Source of the DNA: Argopecten irradians
Lineage: Eukaryota; Mollusca; Bivalvia; Pectinida; Pectinidae
Direction of reading: 5' to 3'
Length of the DNA stretch: 64,000 bases
Assembly (NCBI RefSeq): GCF_041381155.1
Contig: NC_091144.1
Span: 15,881,544-15,945,543, forward strand
Shown here piece after piece: positions 13,301 to 28,500 of the stretch. The stretch's first letter is position 1. Each line of letters opens with the position of its first letter. Position numbers and translations under genes: made by a program. The notes under the pieces are model-generated. The model made no database searches, was not told the DNA's origin, and worked only from the letters and a program-made list of their open reading frames with translations.

Positions 13301-16300
13301 GACCGAAGATATAGTCCCGATTGTTGAATGTTATAGCTGCAGTTTGATTTGAAATATAACAATGACACCTTTAATTATTTTTAGATAACCTGGTACATTT
13401 TTTTCCAATTTGATAATGTATCAATAATGTCCATTTTGAATAAAAATTGAGATAACTGAGGCGGAGCGACTACCGGTATCGTTGTCAGGGTAGTGATGCG
13501 GTCCGAAGTGGAGCGAGCCGCCATATTTGATTTTCAACCGAGGAAAGTAACTGTGAAATAGTCTGTTGATCAAATGGTATGACTGTTGAGCTGCTGAATG
13601 TTTCTAATGTATGTATCGGTCTACGTACGCGATATAGACTAAATTCTTCATAGTCACGACTTTTATTTTATTGTACGGATGATAGACAAGTGTTTCCATG
13701 GTGTGTGACTGACTTAATTATGGAATTCCTTGAACATTCCTGAGGAAAGCCCCCGGTTGTAGACCCGACCAGCGATTCTTTTTGTTGTTTATTACCGTTA
13801 CAATGCTTGAATACATATTCTGTTTTGATGTCAAATATATTTTAATTGGATCTAATAACAACTCTTTGTTATTATTTTGAATCCGATAACGATGAAACTT
13901 TGTTAACATTTCATACAGTAGGCCAACCGAGTAGGCTAATGACGAGCATGTTATTGTCTGTGCCGCCTAAGGATCAGTCTTGAGACAAATAGAAGACCGA
14001 AATCGTTTTTTAGTTTATTATTAATTCAAAGCAAATCTGTCATCTGTGAAAAGGTAAAATGTAAATTAAGTAATTATAGTTTATTTAGATTATCATATGA
14101 CGCAAAATCTTACCGAAGCGTGAACTAGAAATAGTCCGATCCTACTTTGGGTTTGTATTCATACGTCGTTGCGTTTACGCTAATTTGAACGCAACTCCCC
14201 TCCCGTTGACTATATAGAGGCATATGTAAATATAATGATGTAATAAGGTCCCCTTTCATCCTCAGGTATTTTATTGATCGTTTTCTTTATAGGAGTTCTC
14301 TACTTCTTGGTATCAGTTATCTCCTCAGTAGTAATATATTGTAGCCGTCCGACGTACAGTATATGCACCTTTTATAGGTACATTAATGTACAATACCGTG
14401 GACACAAACACACTCTAAGCCCTTGTTGATATATATATATATGTATAGACACCATTCGGATCACCTCGTCATTTTCGTCAGAACTAGACGTTAACGTAAG
14501 CCAGGTGTTCCGATTGAGAGAGAGACACTTAAAACTGAAAACTAACCAACACAAAATGGCGTCTATCCAAATTGCTCAAAATGTCGTAAGGGAAAAGGGA
14601 CAAAGGACATGTGCCCATCACAGGGGACAGTTACTGAATTTGTATTGTGAAACGTGTGATGACGTGATGTGTATCAAGTGTATAACCAGCATTCACAAAA
14701 GCCATACCGTATGTGAATTAAATGAAGTAATCCCGGCAAAGAAGACGGAACTTCAGAATTATCTCGACAAAAACAACAGAGCTCAAATCAAACAAGATGC
14801 TGATTTTACCGAGATCGAAATGAAGAAGAACGTAAGCAATTTTGACATTATCTGCCGTGACGTACAGACTCAGTGCATTAAACTGAAGCAGGCAGTTGAT
14901 ACAAAAACAGAACAGGTATTGACGGCTTGTAAGGAAATGAAGGAAGGGAACATCAAGGCTCTGACGATTTATAGGCAGGAAATCCAGAGTAGATTAGATT
15001 ACTTCGATGACGATTTCCAGGCCGAATGTGCAGCAGCCCTCAGGAATGGATCTGATCTCCAAGTTCACGACACCCTGGAAGAAGTTCGAGCGAAAGCGAA
15101 AGTACCCCTGATACCAGTTCTAGGTACAGCAAGCTTCAGCCCTAACACAAACCCACATAGCTTCATGGACCGGTATTTCGGTACGTTAACAACGTCTACA
15201 CACCGACCACCGCAACTCTACAAGTTTCTACCAGAAGCTATAGAGCAGTCACTTTTTGTGGGAAATAACCACGGCACTGTCTCGGCGATAGCAGCAACTT
15301 CTGCAAGTGAGGTATGGGTATGCTATAATGGAAGCATTATACTTTTGAATGTAAATGGTGTCATACAACAAACAATTCCTTGGGAATTATATATATCAGA
15401 TGCGTGTATTTCGCCAACAACACAAAATTTATGGGTTTGTACTACCGAAAAAGGAGTGTATGAGTTAGACGTGAGTATGGAAAGTCCAAAATCGCTGCTC
15501 AAAACGATACCATCGATAAGTAACGTATACAAAGCCTGCAGCATCTGTGTTACCATGGACGATCAGGTGTTAGTAGGTGATAAGGACAAAATCACCAAAT
15601 ACACCAAAAGTGGTAGTGCCTTGATCAGCACACAACCCACACAGAGTGGACGTTCCTTGGTGCCTAATCCAAAGAAAATAACAGAGTGTTCTGTTACACG
15701 AAATGTTGCCGCTATCAGTTACATCTGGGGTGACATACACCCGCAGCATTACCACCTGGACAAGTACCAGGGTTGCTCCTCTGTAGTAGTAATGAACTCC
15801 AACCTAGAACAAATATTCCGGAACAATGGGGCTATTCCTGAAGGTCAAAGACGGGAACTCAACATTAATTCAGCAGAAAAAATGACCGACATACAGTTTG
15901 ATACTTCAGGGAACTTAATCATTGCACGCAAGACACATTTCCTTATACTAAGTGGGAGAGGAGAATTTCTTACAACTATCAAAACACCAGAACATTGCAC
16001 TGGTGTTATTGCATTTTCACTAGATAATAACGGATTTCTTTGGGCGGCGGTGGATTGGACTACAGTCAAACGACTGCAGTATTGCAGAAAAATTTGAGTT
16101 ATAGTTATGTGACAATTTGAAATGTATGATATAAAAACTTAAATACATGTACTTTCCCAAACAGATTTAGCGTAACACAGGACGACTATTTCCATGTGTA
16201 ATAAATAGTTGTTGATAATGTCATTACGTAAATGCCACTACTTTACCTTCCAAGTATAGACTCTCTAGCTGGGTACACCAGAGGGCCAAGGTCTCCAGCG

Positions 16301-16530
16301 TCTGCGAAAAGACAGAACAAGGTATTACTATTTTATAAAGAGCTTTTTGTGTCTTTATTCGCTTTTAATTCACACACATATATAATAAAACTCATACACA
16401 TACATGTAGCTATGAGACTTTGCCGATGCATTCTACTATAAATAATATATCAAATAATACATCATAACATATGTACCTCCCCTTCTCTCTCACTCTCTTC
16501 CTTCTCGCTCGCTCTCTCTTTCTCTCTCTC

Positions 16531-16563
<33 letters not shown>

Positions 16564-19500
16564 TCCTAACAAAAGTATCATTTTCAAAAATATATTTGAT
16601 TGATAGTGTATAAGGGCATGTATGTGAAGGTGTGCGAGTGTGTACATGGAGAGGTTTGTGAAGCTTGTGTAGGTGTGATCTGTAAACCTTGCTACTATTG
16701 TGAAGTGCGAGTGGTAAAGATACTTATGCACATATAAGGGTGTGGGCAATATATATAGTACGTGAATCAATGTGCCCCACCCACCTAATACCTATCTTTC
16801 ATTCCCTCCTTTTCTTTTTGATCTACAGATCTACAGGTATGTATGAGTAGTGCGAGTGTCGGTGCAAGTACCTGATTAAGTAAGACTTGAGTGTGAGTAT
16901 GGATGATAGAGTAGAGTGCAGTTGTCTGATATAGATTTCCATTTAGTGTTTAAAAAAAAAAAAAAAATTTGTACCTGTATAGTTTTATATCAATTTATAT
17001 CACATGTTTTGATGTGAATGATCATAGCTAAGTAGTTAATGATGATGTATCTTGATCATGATGTTACAGATGATGATGATGATGATACTGATAATGATGA
17101 TGACTGATTATATGATGATGATGATTGATGATGATGATGATGATATCATGATGATGATGATTGTGATGATGATGATGGATGATGGTGATGATATATATAA
17201 ACATAAACATAGTCAAAAGACCACCCAACACAAACACACACACACACTTACACACACACCTTCCATCACATAAATTATTATATATGTCGAATGATTTTTT
17301 TATATTATCTTTTTATCAAGGATTTTCATTGCAAATATTGTCGATTGATTCTCAAACACATACACACATACGAGAGATGTTCCAAAAATAATGTCATCTA
17401 GTCTCTATTTTTTGAACATCACGCCCTTTTTACTCAAAACCGTCTGTGCCTGATAGAGTGGTCAATGGAGCATAACAAAGGTAAACATCTTCTTCATAAC
17501 CTGACTGACCTGCTACAATGCTTTATAACATATTCATTACACTAAAGACAATGTGACTGGGAGCTGAGCTTTATTCGTGTATCCTGTATATTATTACATA
17601 AAGCTTACAGTTACACACACAAACGTTCAACAGATTCTGTATATACACATATACACAATACTCATGTTGTTATAAATTAAGCTATAACAAACATAAAACG
17701 GTAAGCAAGTAAACTGGATGGAAATGGAACGAAATAGCACAAATTATGAGTTTGGGATAGGGAAAAGATAATTTATTGCATTGGATATTACGAAAATGAA
17801 GAAAAACGAAAAGAGAAACAAAGCTTGAAAGGAAGCAAAAAGAACGAATGTGGAAGAAAGTAAAAAAACAAAACAAAACAAATAAATAAAAATAAATAAA
17901 ACAATAAAAAACGTATTAAAAAGGGTTAATAACAGACGTGTCAAAGTGCATTATAGAATTAGTTTTGTCCTATTTTCTCCATTCATATTTTCCATTCATT
18001 TTCATGTTTTAATTTCTCATTTTTGCTTTTTGAAAAAATATGTTTGAATCATATAATAATGTTTAACTGTGTTGATAAGAGTGTTGATGCTTAATGAACT
18101 GTGTAATTCTGTGTTTATTCTCCACTCTATTACTAGGGAAATTGTAATCATGTGAGTCTGAAAAGAGAAATTTTATTTACAGAAAATGGAATTAAAAAAG
18201 CTTGCAATAATGTGTTAAAACTTATATCGAATGATTGCTAGATATTGTGAATGAAAACGTGCGAATCTAAAGAACAAGAACTGTGACGAACAATTTCATT
18301 CATCAAAGGATTTACGTTTCCCTGATATATCTTTCCACTTTGTGTACAAATCATTTACCATTCTGTAATACACGACTGTTTACACCAGTTTTGACGATGT
18401 AATCAAAATTAAATTGGACATACTTAAGAATCACTGAAGTAGGTTTTGTTATGATTATTGCCGTTAAATATGCTACACAGCGGACGAACGGTATTTCGTA
18501 TATATTCTATCTCTCAAAAACAGCAGCAGACGAATTAGTATTTTACTTCAGCACTCTGCAGTAAATTTTACTTACCTTATACTACATGTATTACCATCAT
18601 TGAAAAGTTCAGATGAAAATAATTTAATAATTTGATTGCAATTGATATGTAACTGCGCCATAAATGAAATATATGATAACGCATTGACATTAAAAGAAAA
18701 TACATTATTTTATATGTCTTTTTTTGTGTTAATTTGACATATTGTCAGAATGATTAATTTTGTTTATGCTTTGTCGGTGATTGAACATCTTTAATTATGG
18801 ATTAATTTACAGGAATATATTAATAGCACACCTGAGCTAAAAGCTGATAAGCTCAGGTAAGATTATTGGTATCGGTCGTCCGTTGTCCGTAAGCGTTTCT
18901 GAAGAAAGAGAAGGATGGAATTTGTATTTAATCAAAAAGATCCTGATAGATAATTTGTAAGGAAAAAATATTCAAGATAACCGCCATCTATAAAATACTG
19001 TTTCATTTTTTAAAATCCAAGATGGCCATCATGGCATGGACACCTTAAAGACACCTTAAAAGGGTTGAGTTCTGTTACTAGCTTTCAGAGGAAAATGCTT
19101 ATGACTTGTATTAAGCTGACAAAGAAGAAATATGAATTGTTAACCTAACCGCAAAACAAGATAAAAATAAAATCATTGTAAATATTTTCTACTTCCTTGA
19201 ACATGGATGAAGAATGATAATGGAAATCAAATTATAATAGTTTTTGACAAATAATTTCTTTTTTAGAGACAATGTCAATTGACATGTAGTATCACAATTC
19301 ACGCTGAACTTAATTAGGTCACTGAAAATTGATATATGGGAGGAATAAGAAATTTGTGTTTCCGCAAACGTAGGCCATCTTGACATAAGTTATGAAAAAT
19401 TGACACCTGAGATTTACAATGCATGCTGTGTTGAATTGTTCATTATAAGGTCACTGTGACGTATTTTTAACAAAAAGTTTACAGAACAATACAAATGAAA

Positions 19501-22500
19501 ACTGGGATTTGTAAAATTAGCTTTGATCTATGAAATTTAATATCTGGATTCCACTACACATTTTAATCTTCAAGTTTTAATAATCAAATCACAGTGTCCT
19601 CCCTATAAAGAGGTTATAGGACATTGAAAACAGTGATGTTAAGGTCATCTTTAGTCGTAGAACAGCAATTAACTAATCAGATGAGTGTTTAGTACCATAG
19701 ACCTCTTGTTACAGTAATATATCTTATTAACTAAAATAAGATGTGATATAACGTGATATATATCTATCATTGATTCTTTTGTATTTCACCGAAATTTTAC
19801 TGATATCTTTTTTCCTTTTTATCGCATAAAGTATACATGACATTACATATGTCACCAAGTGGTTTGCGGGAGATCGGAGTATTTTCCCCATTTTTATGAT
19901 TTGGGGGTCCATCTGGATGTGGCTAATGAGTTTGGGGAATTAGCATGGGAGCGCATAAGTCAAACCCTTCTGAAACCTCCCTGTTGGTCAACCTACTTGG
20001 TGAACTTTTCATTTGTCGATGATTATAAAAACATCCTATAGTTTAAATTAACACCGGAAATAGGAGTTACTTTGGGAATTTACCAACCTTCGATGTACAG
20101 CGTGTCTTCGAGAGATGAACGTGTTTCCATAGAGACGACTGCCGACCGACCTTCTTCCACTCCCGACTCACACCTGCTACTCGCCCGAGAGTTTTGGTGT
20201 CAAGGTATCGAAACACCAAATAAAGGGACAGCCTTCTCTTACGTACTGCCTCTCGTCGGAATTTAGGAATATGTTCTAGAAGTGATTCTGGAAACCAATG
20301 ATTTTACAAAATTAGAATGTCAAGTAACTGATATCTTTTATATCATTGTTTAGAAACTAAAAACCATGCATATTAGCAATTGTATACTAAATACATGTAT
20401 GTAGATACGGTGTATATGTACCTGGTAATATTAACAACGATTCATTTTAGACGTTAATAGCCCTCCAAGCAAGAAATACTGCTATTGGCCAGCGTACGGC
20501 TACAGAATATACAACCGCAGACTATTATTAAAACCAAACAAAATATCCGACATTTTCTGGTAACTTAGAAATACTCACTTGAAATGTTTTTAATGTTTGA
20601 TTTGAAAGTTTAGCCAAGCGTAATGACATTCGAAGATACTTCAGTTTTATTTATTAAATCACCATGATATACCCGTTTTACTCTTTTCAATAAAACCATC
20701 AATATCAAAACAAACAGTATTTCTTTCCGATGTCGTATTGTTGATAAGTAAATATCTTGCAAATATATACCATTATAATTTTCAAGCCCTTTCATCTTCC
20801 AAAAATATTGACCCAGTCGTGAGTGACCACCTGTCTTATGTGACCTTATTTTAAACTTCACTTGGAAGGTCACTTAAGACAAGTTTAAATGTAGTTTCAA
20901 ATTAAAGCAACCAGATGAAAAATAAAAATAAATCTTCTGACACCCATAGATGCCATCCTTACCTTACTGTCGTCTGGTCGTTTCAACAGTTCCACACAGT
21001 TTCGATGCATGAATATATCAGATATTGGGACAATTTTAACATTTTAGTTTCTGTTTTTCAAATAATGGTTGACCTCATTGCCATCTTCTTTAGTACTAAC
21101 CATTTGTAACTGATGTTTTATCACAGTTTATGCTAATGATACCTAAGCTGGTCTGGAAAGATAGGCATAAGGATGGAGTCCTAATCAGTTTTTGTACAAT
21201 GTCTACAATATTTATCGGCTTCAATATTTCCCAAGTTGGATGGTGTAGTGGTTAACCCACTCACATTGCACCTAGACGTCACAGACGTGGAAAGATCAGG
21301 GGTCATCTGCCCGTTTATATGGGTTATCATCGAGAACTTCGGTTTCCTCCCACTCTAAGACCACCAGCTTGTTTACATACGGGCTATCGAAATCAATGTG
21401 AAATAAATAAACACATAGAAGGTCTATATCTTTTTAAATGGTAAACTATGCTTATAAGAACGCATACTTGGACATTTAAGTAAATATGTATATATTTACA
21501 TTAGGCCATGGGCTAGGAGGGTCCCACATGCACCCCCCCCCCCCAAACCTCCGAACCAATATTTTTCTGAACCCTTATGACCCACTGATCACAAATCCAA
21601 ATGTTAACATTGCATAAGTTGGGATGAACTTCCGGTTATGACGTCATCAAGATGGCCGCCATCTCGAATTTCACTAAAAATTGAAAAATAGTCATAACAT
21701 TAACATTTTTCAACCGAAGTAGACAAATGAGGTATCAAAATGACCACAATAGAACAACAAATACATATTAGGACCAAAAAATCCAATATATGTAGTGATT
21801 TCTACGCAGGAAATGAAAAAATCGGATTTAAAGCTCAAAAATGGTGATTTTTCAGCAAATTTTTCATATTTTGTTTGACGCAGCAAAAATGTTTCCCAAC
21901 AACAATCTATGATTTCAAAAAAGTTTTTTGACCACTTATCAATCAGTTTAAACAACAACAACAAAAAAAACCAATGTTAACATTGTATAGGTTCCGGTTA
22001 TGACGTCATCAAGATGGCCACCATCTCGAATTTCACTTAAAATGAAGAATAGTAATAACACTGATATTTTTCAACTAAAGTAGACAAATGTGGTATCAAA
22101 ATGACCACAATAGAACGACAAATACATATCAGGACCAAATAATCCAATATGTGTAGTGATTTGTAAAAAAAAAAAAAAAATAAGCTTTTAAGCTCAAAAA
22201 TGGTGATTTTTCAGCAAATTTTTCATACTTGGCTTGACGCAGCAGAAATGTTTCCCAACAACAAATTATTACTCGTATTCAGTTATTTAAACTCCTATCA
22301 ATCAGTAAAAACAAAAACAACAACAACAATATATAGAAATGCAAAAAAAGAATTATTGTTATACCCTCAATTTTGTAGATTAGCAGCGTCTCAAAAATAA
22401 CACAACACCTACTGACAAATGTAACCTAAGCTAAGCCTGTGTTTCCGTTAATATCATTAACAGCTTCAAAAACGTTTGTGTCTTCGAAAATGAGCACATT

Positions 22501-25500
22501 CAATGTTTATTTCCTATGCATAGCATAAGCAAAATGTCAGATGGTTACTACAATGTCACTAATATGTCTTTCACTGGTTCTCAATGATAACCATTATCAT
22601 TGTGCGTGCTTTCTCGCCTCACTGACCTATCCACTGAAGAGACACGGCATATCTGGTAGCTGGTACATGCAGTCCGAATCAGAGTACTCGAGATATCAGT
22701 ATCCAATTCGTCGAAAGCCAGATCGACGTCTTCGATGTCGATGAGCTCATGTGACACTACATTACCAGTGTTTTTCTAGCCTTTTATGACCCATCCACGG
22801 CCAGAGTTCATATCAGGAACAACAGGTTCAGGGATGTGGGATCTCTTTCAGATTCTAACATATCGTACGTATATGCTGTTTCAGACTTCTCCGGCATAAT
22901 GGAAATTACACCAGATGCACATTCTTCCAATGGTGGATTGGTTCTCCTTAGCACATAACTCCATAATTCGTATGAAGAATCTTGTGGACCCTCGTGCAAC
23001 CATAAATGACACAGGTGATATCATCGAGGTCATTAATGAGGGCATAAATGTTAAATGTTTTTCATTGGTCTGACTTCTCCCACTCCCTTGAAGGTGCTGG
23101 TTGTGTCACATCTGGTGTATGCGCAAAGAGACCATTGAAGACTCTCCAGTAGAGAGTTCTCTAAAGTGCTTTCCAGACTTGGCAAAGAGTGAAACTTCAC
23201 TGCAGACCTCATTTATGACCTCAAAGAATCCACCTGTGCCACTTATGGTCACTGAGGTTCACAAGAATGAGGAATTGTGCTTCATACGAATTAAGGAGAA
23301 CCAACTCAACCCTCCGCAGAATGTTGATCTGGTGTCTTTTCCATCATGCCAGGGAAGTCTGGAACATCATATACGATATGTGAATCTAGGTGAAACTACG
23401 TTGGAAAAAGGAAGAGCTCCCACATCCCTGAAGCCGATGTTTCTGATCTTAACTCTGACCGTGGATAGTTGATAAGTTAGAACCACGATGGTAACCCGGT
23501 AATGTAATGTCACATCAGGTCACCGAGGTCGAAGAGAAAGCACGCACAACGAAAATGACAATCTGATTAAAATACAGATCCTTATTACCACTACGTTAGA
23601 TAAGAGGATCTGAGAAAATCCCATTAGGGGTCATGTCCAGGTGACCTTTGTAAATGGCCAATCAAATTGCTGCTGGCAAAATTTTGACAGTGAATTTCAG
23701 GGGACGAAATAGTTTGAAAATCTGTCAGAATTATTTTCGTGTACGTTGTCATCTCGCCCAAAGAGCACAATAAAGGTAATCGTATTTATATGTTGGGGCG
23801 AAATGGCGTTGTCAATTGACAGAGCAACGTGCAGAAAATGCATTTGATCTGAATTACACGTGGTATAAAGGTCATCCGAACATGACCCTTAATCGGATTT
23901 TCTCAGATCCTCTATTGAACGGAGTGGTTATAAGGATCTGTATTTCAATCAGATTGCGAAAATGATTACCATTAAGAAATATGTACACTGCAGTAACCAT
24001 CTTATATTTCCTTGCGTTATACACAGGAAATAAACAATGGATGTGCTCATTCTAAAAGACACAATATGTTTAGAAAAGTGTCATGGTATTTACGGAACTT
24101 TAATTTGATACCCTATAGCTATTAGTTAGCGTTTTGCTATAATAATTCAGATTGAGAGGCTGCTAGTCTACAAAATTTCGAATATGAAAATGGATTATTT
24201 TGAAGTCCCACTTAGATATTCAGCCAACTTTAAATTCAAATTTGTTAAGATATAAATCGTCAATAGCCAATGTTATATTCAGGAAATTCCAAGACACCAG
24301 GAAAAAATAATCATATGCCGCATCCGGTGATGTTTTCTAAACCAAATGATGGTATAAAAATTTTCTTTTGCATTTCTATATATTTTTGTTGTTGTTGTTT
24401 TAACCGATTGATAAGAGGTCAAATAACTGATTGTGAATAATAATTTGTTGTTGGGAAACAATTTTGCTGCGTCAAGCCAAATATGAAAAAATGCTGAAAA
24501 TTACTATTTTTGAGCTGAAAATATTATTTTTTTCATTTCCTGCGTTCAAATCACTACATATATTGGATTATTTGGTCCTGATATGTATTTGTTGTTCTAT
24601 TGTGGTCATTTTGATGCCTCATTTGTCTACTTCAGTTGAAAAATGTCAATGTTTTGACTATTGTTCATTTTTCAGTGAAATTCGAGATGGTGGCCATCTT
24701 GATGACGTCATAACCGGAACTTACACGATGTTAACATTGGTTTTGGTTGTTTTCGTTGCTTACACTGATTGATAAGTGGTCAAAAAACCTATTAGAAATA
24801 ATAGATTGCTGTTGGGAAACATTTTTGCTGCGTCAAACAAAATATGAAAAATTTGCTGAAAAATCACCATTTTTGAGCTTTAAATCCGATTTTTTAATTT
24901 CCTGCGTAGAAATCACTACATATATTGGGTTTTTTGGTCCTGATATGTATTTGTTGTTCTATTGTGGTCATTTTGATACCTCATTTGTCTACTTCGGTTG
25001 AAAAATGTTAATGTTATGACTATTTTTCAATTTTTAGTGAAATTCGAGATGGCGGCCATCTTGATGACGTCATAACCGGAAGTTCATCCCAACTTATGCA
25101 ATGTTAACATTTGGATTTGTGATCAGTGGGTCATAAGGGTTCAGAAAAATATTGGTTCGGAGGTTTGGGGGGGGGGGAGGGTGCATGTGGGACCCTCCTA
25201 GCCCATGGCCTACATGTATATTATGAGCACGGCAGGGTGAACGTGTTTCTTGCAACAGTGTGTAAATAAAATAAAATAAAAGGTCATTTAAGATTCAACA
25301 TACCTTGTGATGAGGTTCGGGATAGCGACGAACTACCGATACTGTACATTGAGTACTGATCATCCGTATCCATGACAACATGAACCTGGTTTCCGACAAT
25401 CTCCTTAGTATCATCGAGGTGTTGTTGCTCCGTAGATGTAGGCACAGACTCTTCATAAAGCACAGGCTCAAGATTCTCTGTGATCTGGGCTTCGTTGGAC

Positions 25501-28500
25501 GAAGGATAACGATAATTTTTATCACAGACGTCTTTTATTGTTTCCACATCGTTCCCAGGTCGTGTGTCGGAATTCTCTCTTTGGGTCGGATTAATTACCT
25601 CACTCAATGATGTCGAATCATTAGATAGTGTTTTTACTGTCTCACTCGGCATAGATATGTTGGACAATATTGAAGCCTCTTCAATGTTTATCATAGTTCT
25701 GTCATTATTTGAATGACCAGGTTTTGTGTGTCCGGATTTTGCTGATGTATCCACTTGGTTTGAATTTTGAGATGCATTTGTTAACCTCGACTGAACTACA
25801 CTATCCTGACTATCAGAATCTGAATTTGAACGATCACCATATCTTGAAGAACGTTTTCTGTGATTTGATTTTCCGTTTTTACTGCGTCTGTCCATTTCAT
25901 CATACGTATTTTTGGGTTTGTTTACATCTCTCCTGTTATGTCGATGACGTCTGCCTTTGTATTCATGGCCATCAGTCCAATCGTCCTGTGAATCTTCGTA
26001 TTCATCAAAATATTCATCTCTGTTCTTTTTCCTATGTCTGGAATTTGGGGGTTTATAACTGTTTCTTGTGTCTCTTCTATTGCTATTGTACCTGTTTTCG
26101 GCCTCACCATTTCTATAAGTCGATTTAGGGGACATGCTCCTGTTTTCTCTTGAATATCGATTTGTTTTTGATCGTCCATCTCTCCTAACTCTTTTATATC
26201 GATAGTCGTCTTCCTCAAAGTTATCACTGGTATATTGAGAATCTGTTGGCTGTTCTTCTTTGTACGTGTTGTCTGTAGAAAGGTTTGTTTTCCTTCCTCT
26301 TTGAGATTTTCTACGCTGCGACTGACCAATTCTATCGTCTCTGGTGGTATAGTCCGAATCTGAGCACTGTGTCTTTTTTCGATCGTTTATATTCTGCAAC
26401 TGTTTTTCTTCGAACGGTGTTCCACTTTGTGAGTGACGACAGTATCTGTCTACTTCTTTACAAACTGAAGACCCAGAGTCTCTAGACCGATCATCCTTAT
26501 CATCTCTGAAGTGACGCCTAGTCCTATTACTAGGATACACTTCTCCATTACCGTTTTCTGAAGAATGTGATGATCTGTAGGATTCTTGTAATGAAATGTT
26601 ATATACTGGTTTTGTAGCACTACTACTGGAAAGACTTTGATCATGTTGCGTTTGATTCAAACTCTTCTTTTGACACTCTGATGCTGACATTGCAGTACCT
26701 CGAGTGGTATCTAAATTGTCATTTCCTTTATTTGTAAGTCTATCCCGGTCCGATATGGGTGTAGAAGTAACATCAGAGGACAACATACTGGGCGGTTCTG
26801 CTTTATGGTCATCCATTATTGTTTCCTTTCTTCTGCTCGTAGAAGCTTTACTCGATGTTGATGAGAGGGTTAAGGAATCCTTAGGTATTCTAGGTCTGAC
26901 AAAACTTGACCTTTGTGTCACTGACCCTAGGTCATCTATGGTTAAAGGAAAGTCCAACAACCATGTTTGTGTTGAGGAATCTTTTAGAGGCTGGCATCCT
27001 TGGTCTTTGGTTTGTCCTGGTGGTTTGATAGTAGATTTCGGATTTGATACTGTTCGTGATGAACGTTTCTGAACCGGAACAAAACTTTCTACACTTGCAG
27101 TTGTTGTGCCAAGAGACACATCTCTTAACCAAAGTTCTTCAAAATCGGGTTTACTATCGGTAACAGAACCAGATGACTGCCCAAGAACTTCAACCTCACA
27201 TTCAGAATCGGAGTTCCTCTCATCACACAGTGGAAAACTTGATCTTTGACGGATCAATGTCTGGTTATCATCATCATTTGGATTAGGCCAATAATGTTTC
27301 TGATCGCTAAACCGGACTCTTGGCGACAGTGACCTGTTTCGAACACGAGGCGGTAACTTATCACGTGGACCTATTTCAGCGCTTTTTGACCTGTTCTGGA
27401 GTCTTTGGTTTGGAAATGATCTTGCTGGATCGTGAGCAATTTCTGACTCGTCTTTTCTCAGCGTCCCATGCTCCGTCTGATGCGTGAATGCATCGTTTGT
27501 CATCTGATGGGATGAGTGATAACTTGAGTCACTAAGTGAATAAAGAGCATGCTGGTTCTTCGCAGTTTCAGATAATTCCCATAAGATTCCATGCTCGTCC
27601 ATATACTGCTCAAATGTGGCACTCTCAATATCATCAGGTTCCTCAACGTCGTGTTCTAAAAAAGAACAACCTTAATTGAAGTACATACGCTGTCAAAGCT
27701 GTCTAAAAAGGACACCAAATGGACATAACACAATTTTCTCCCATACTTGACAGGATTATCCCGCGGTTCTTAGGGAAAGGATAACACTGTCTTTTACCGG
27801 GGTAGGGAAAAGACAGTTCACAGACGCTAGACAATGACGTTGCATCATCAATACATGCGGTGTCTATTGTCGGCAACGTCATTAATTTTGACGCACTGCG
27901 ACGTTCCTATGATGGCGGCACTTTGGAAATGTTACTATAAACTGCATTTTCACAATGTGTTTCGTGAAAATATGGGAGAAAAAGAACCAAACATGGTTAT
28001 ATCACAAATGGACAGGAATATCTCAACCCCCATGAAAAATATTGGCGGTAAACTCTCGGCAAGCCTCGGGCTGATTAGCCAGAATTTTCCACATGGGTTG
28101 AGATATCCCTGTCTGTTGACAGACTCATGTAAGATTCTATTAGTCCTTTATAGCCAGGTGTCTTTATACATGTCAATTACATAGTACAATTATACCTAAG
28201 AGGGGTCGGTATAAAAGTGTCCTTTATAAATAGATGAATTTTATATAGAGGTGTTCATTAAAGACAGGATTGACTGTATAGACATTTGGATCGTTATGGA
28301 AATTCAAACAGATGAATAACTAACACAAATCCAGAACCAAACTTACTGTTAACTCCGCGTGCGACTAAGTTTCGTGTATTTCCTGGGCGATCATAATTCG
28401 CAAAAAAAAATTACAGCGATGAAGTGTCAACTACAAGTACATTATAGTAATTTGAGTGTATACCGCGAACATTACTATACGCGGAAAACTTGGTCACGAA

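Larger units (their letters stand above)
21504..25210. mobile_element. 3.7-kb palindromic DNA transposon with long inverted arms
   Basis: The ends are exact inverted copies: ggccatgggctaggagggtc at the left and its complement at 25,191-25,210. Flanking TA dinucleotides (21,502-21,503 and 25,211-25,212) suggest a TA target duplication. Each arm of about 0.9 kb contains two tandem sub-repeats of about 365 bp, and all four carry ttatgacgtcatcaagatgg followed by a YY1-like palindrome (gatggccgccatc). A separate inner inverted repeat occupies about 22,594-23,560. No transposase frame is visible, so it is non-autonomous. It fills most of FBXO41-like intron 8. Confidence 0.85.

Noticed and set aside
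13480..13560. Minus-strand ATGGCGGCTCGC start with a ~46-codon frame, considered as first exon of a separate LRR gene
   Set aside because: Exon 11 joins in phase to exon 10 and the F-box exon upstream, so no new start is needed, and no donor of the right phase follows this ATG.
17052..17273. Met/Asp and His-rich frames
   Set aside because: GAT microsatellite translated in several frames.
19859..20041. Plus-strand frame with tryptophans and a plausible composition
   Set aside because: No ATG at the frame start, no family match, and it lies in the intron after the F-box exon; it may be a relic but cannot be supported.
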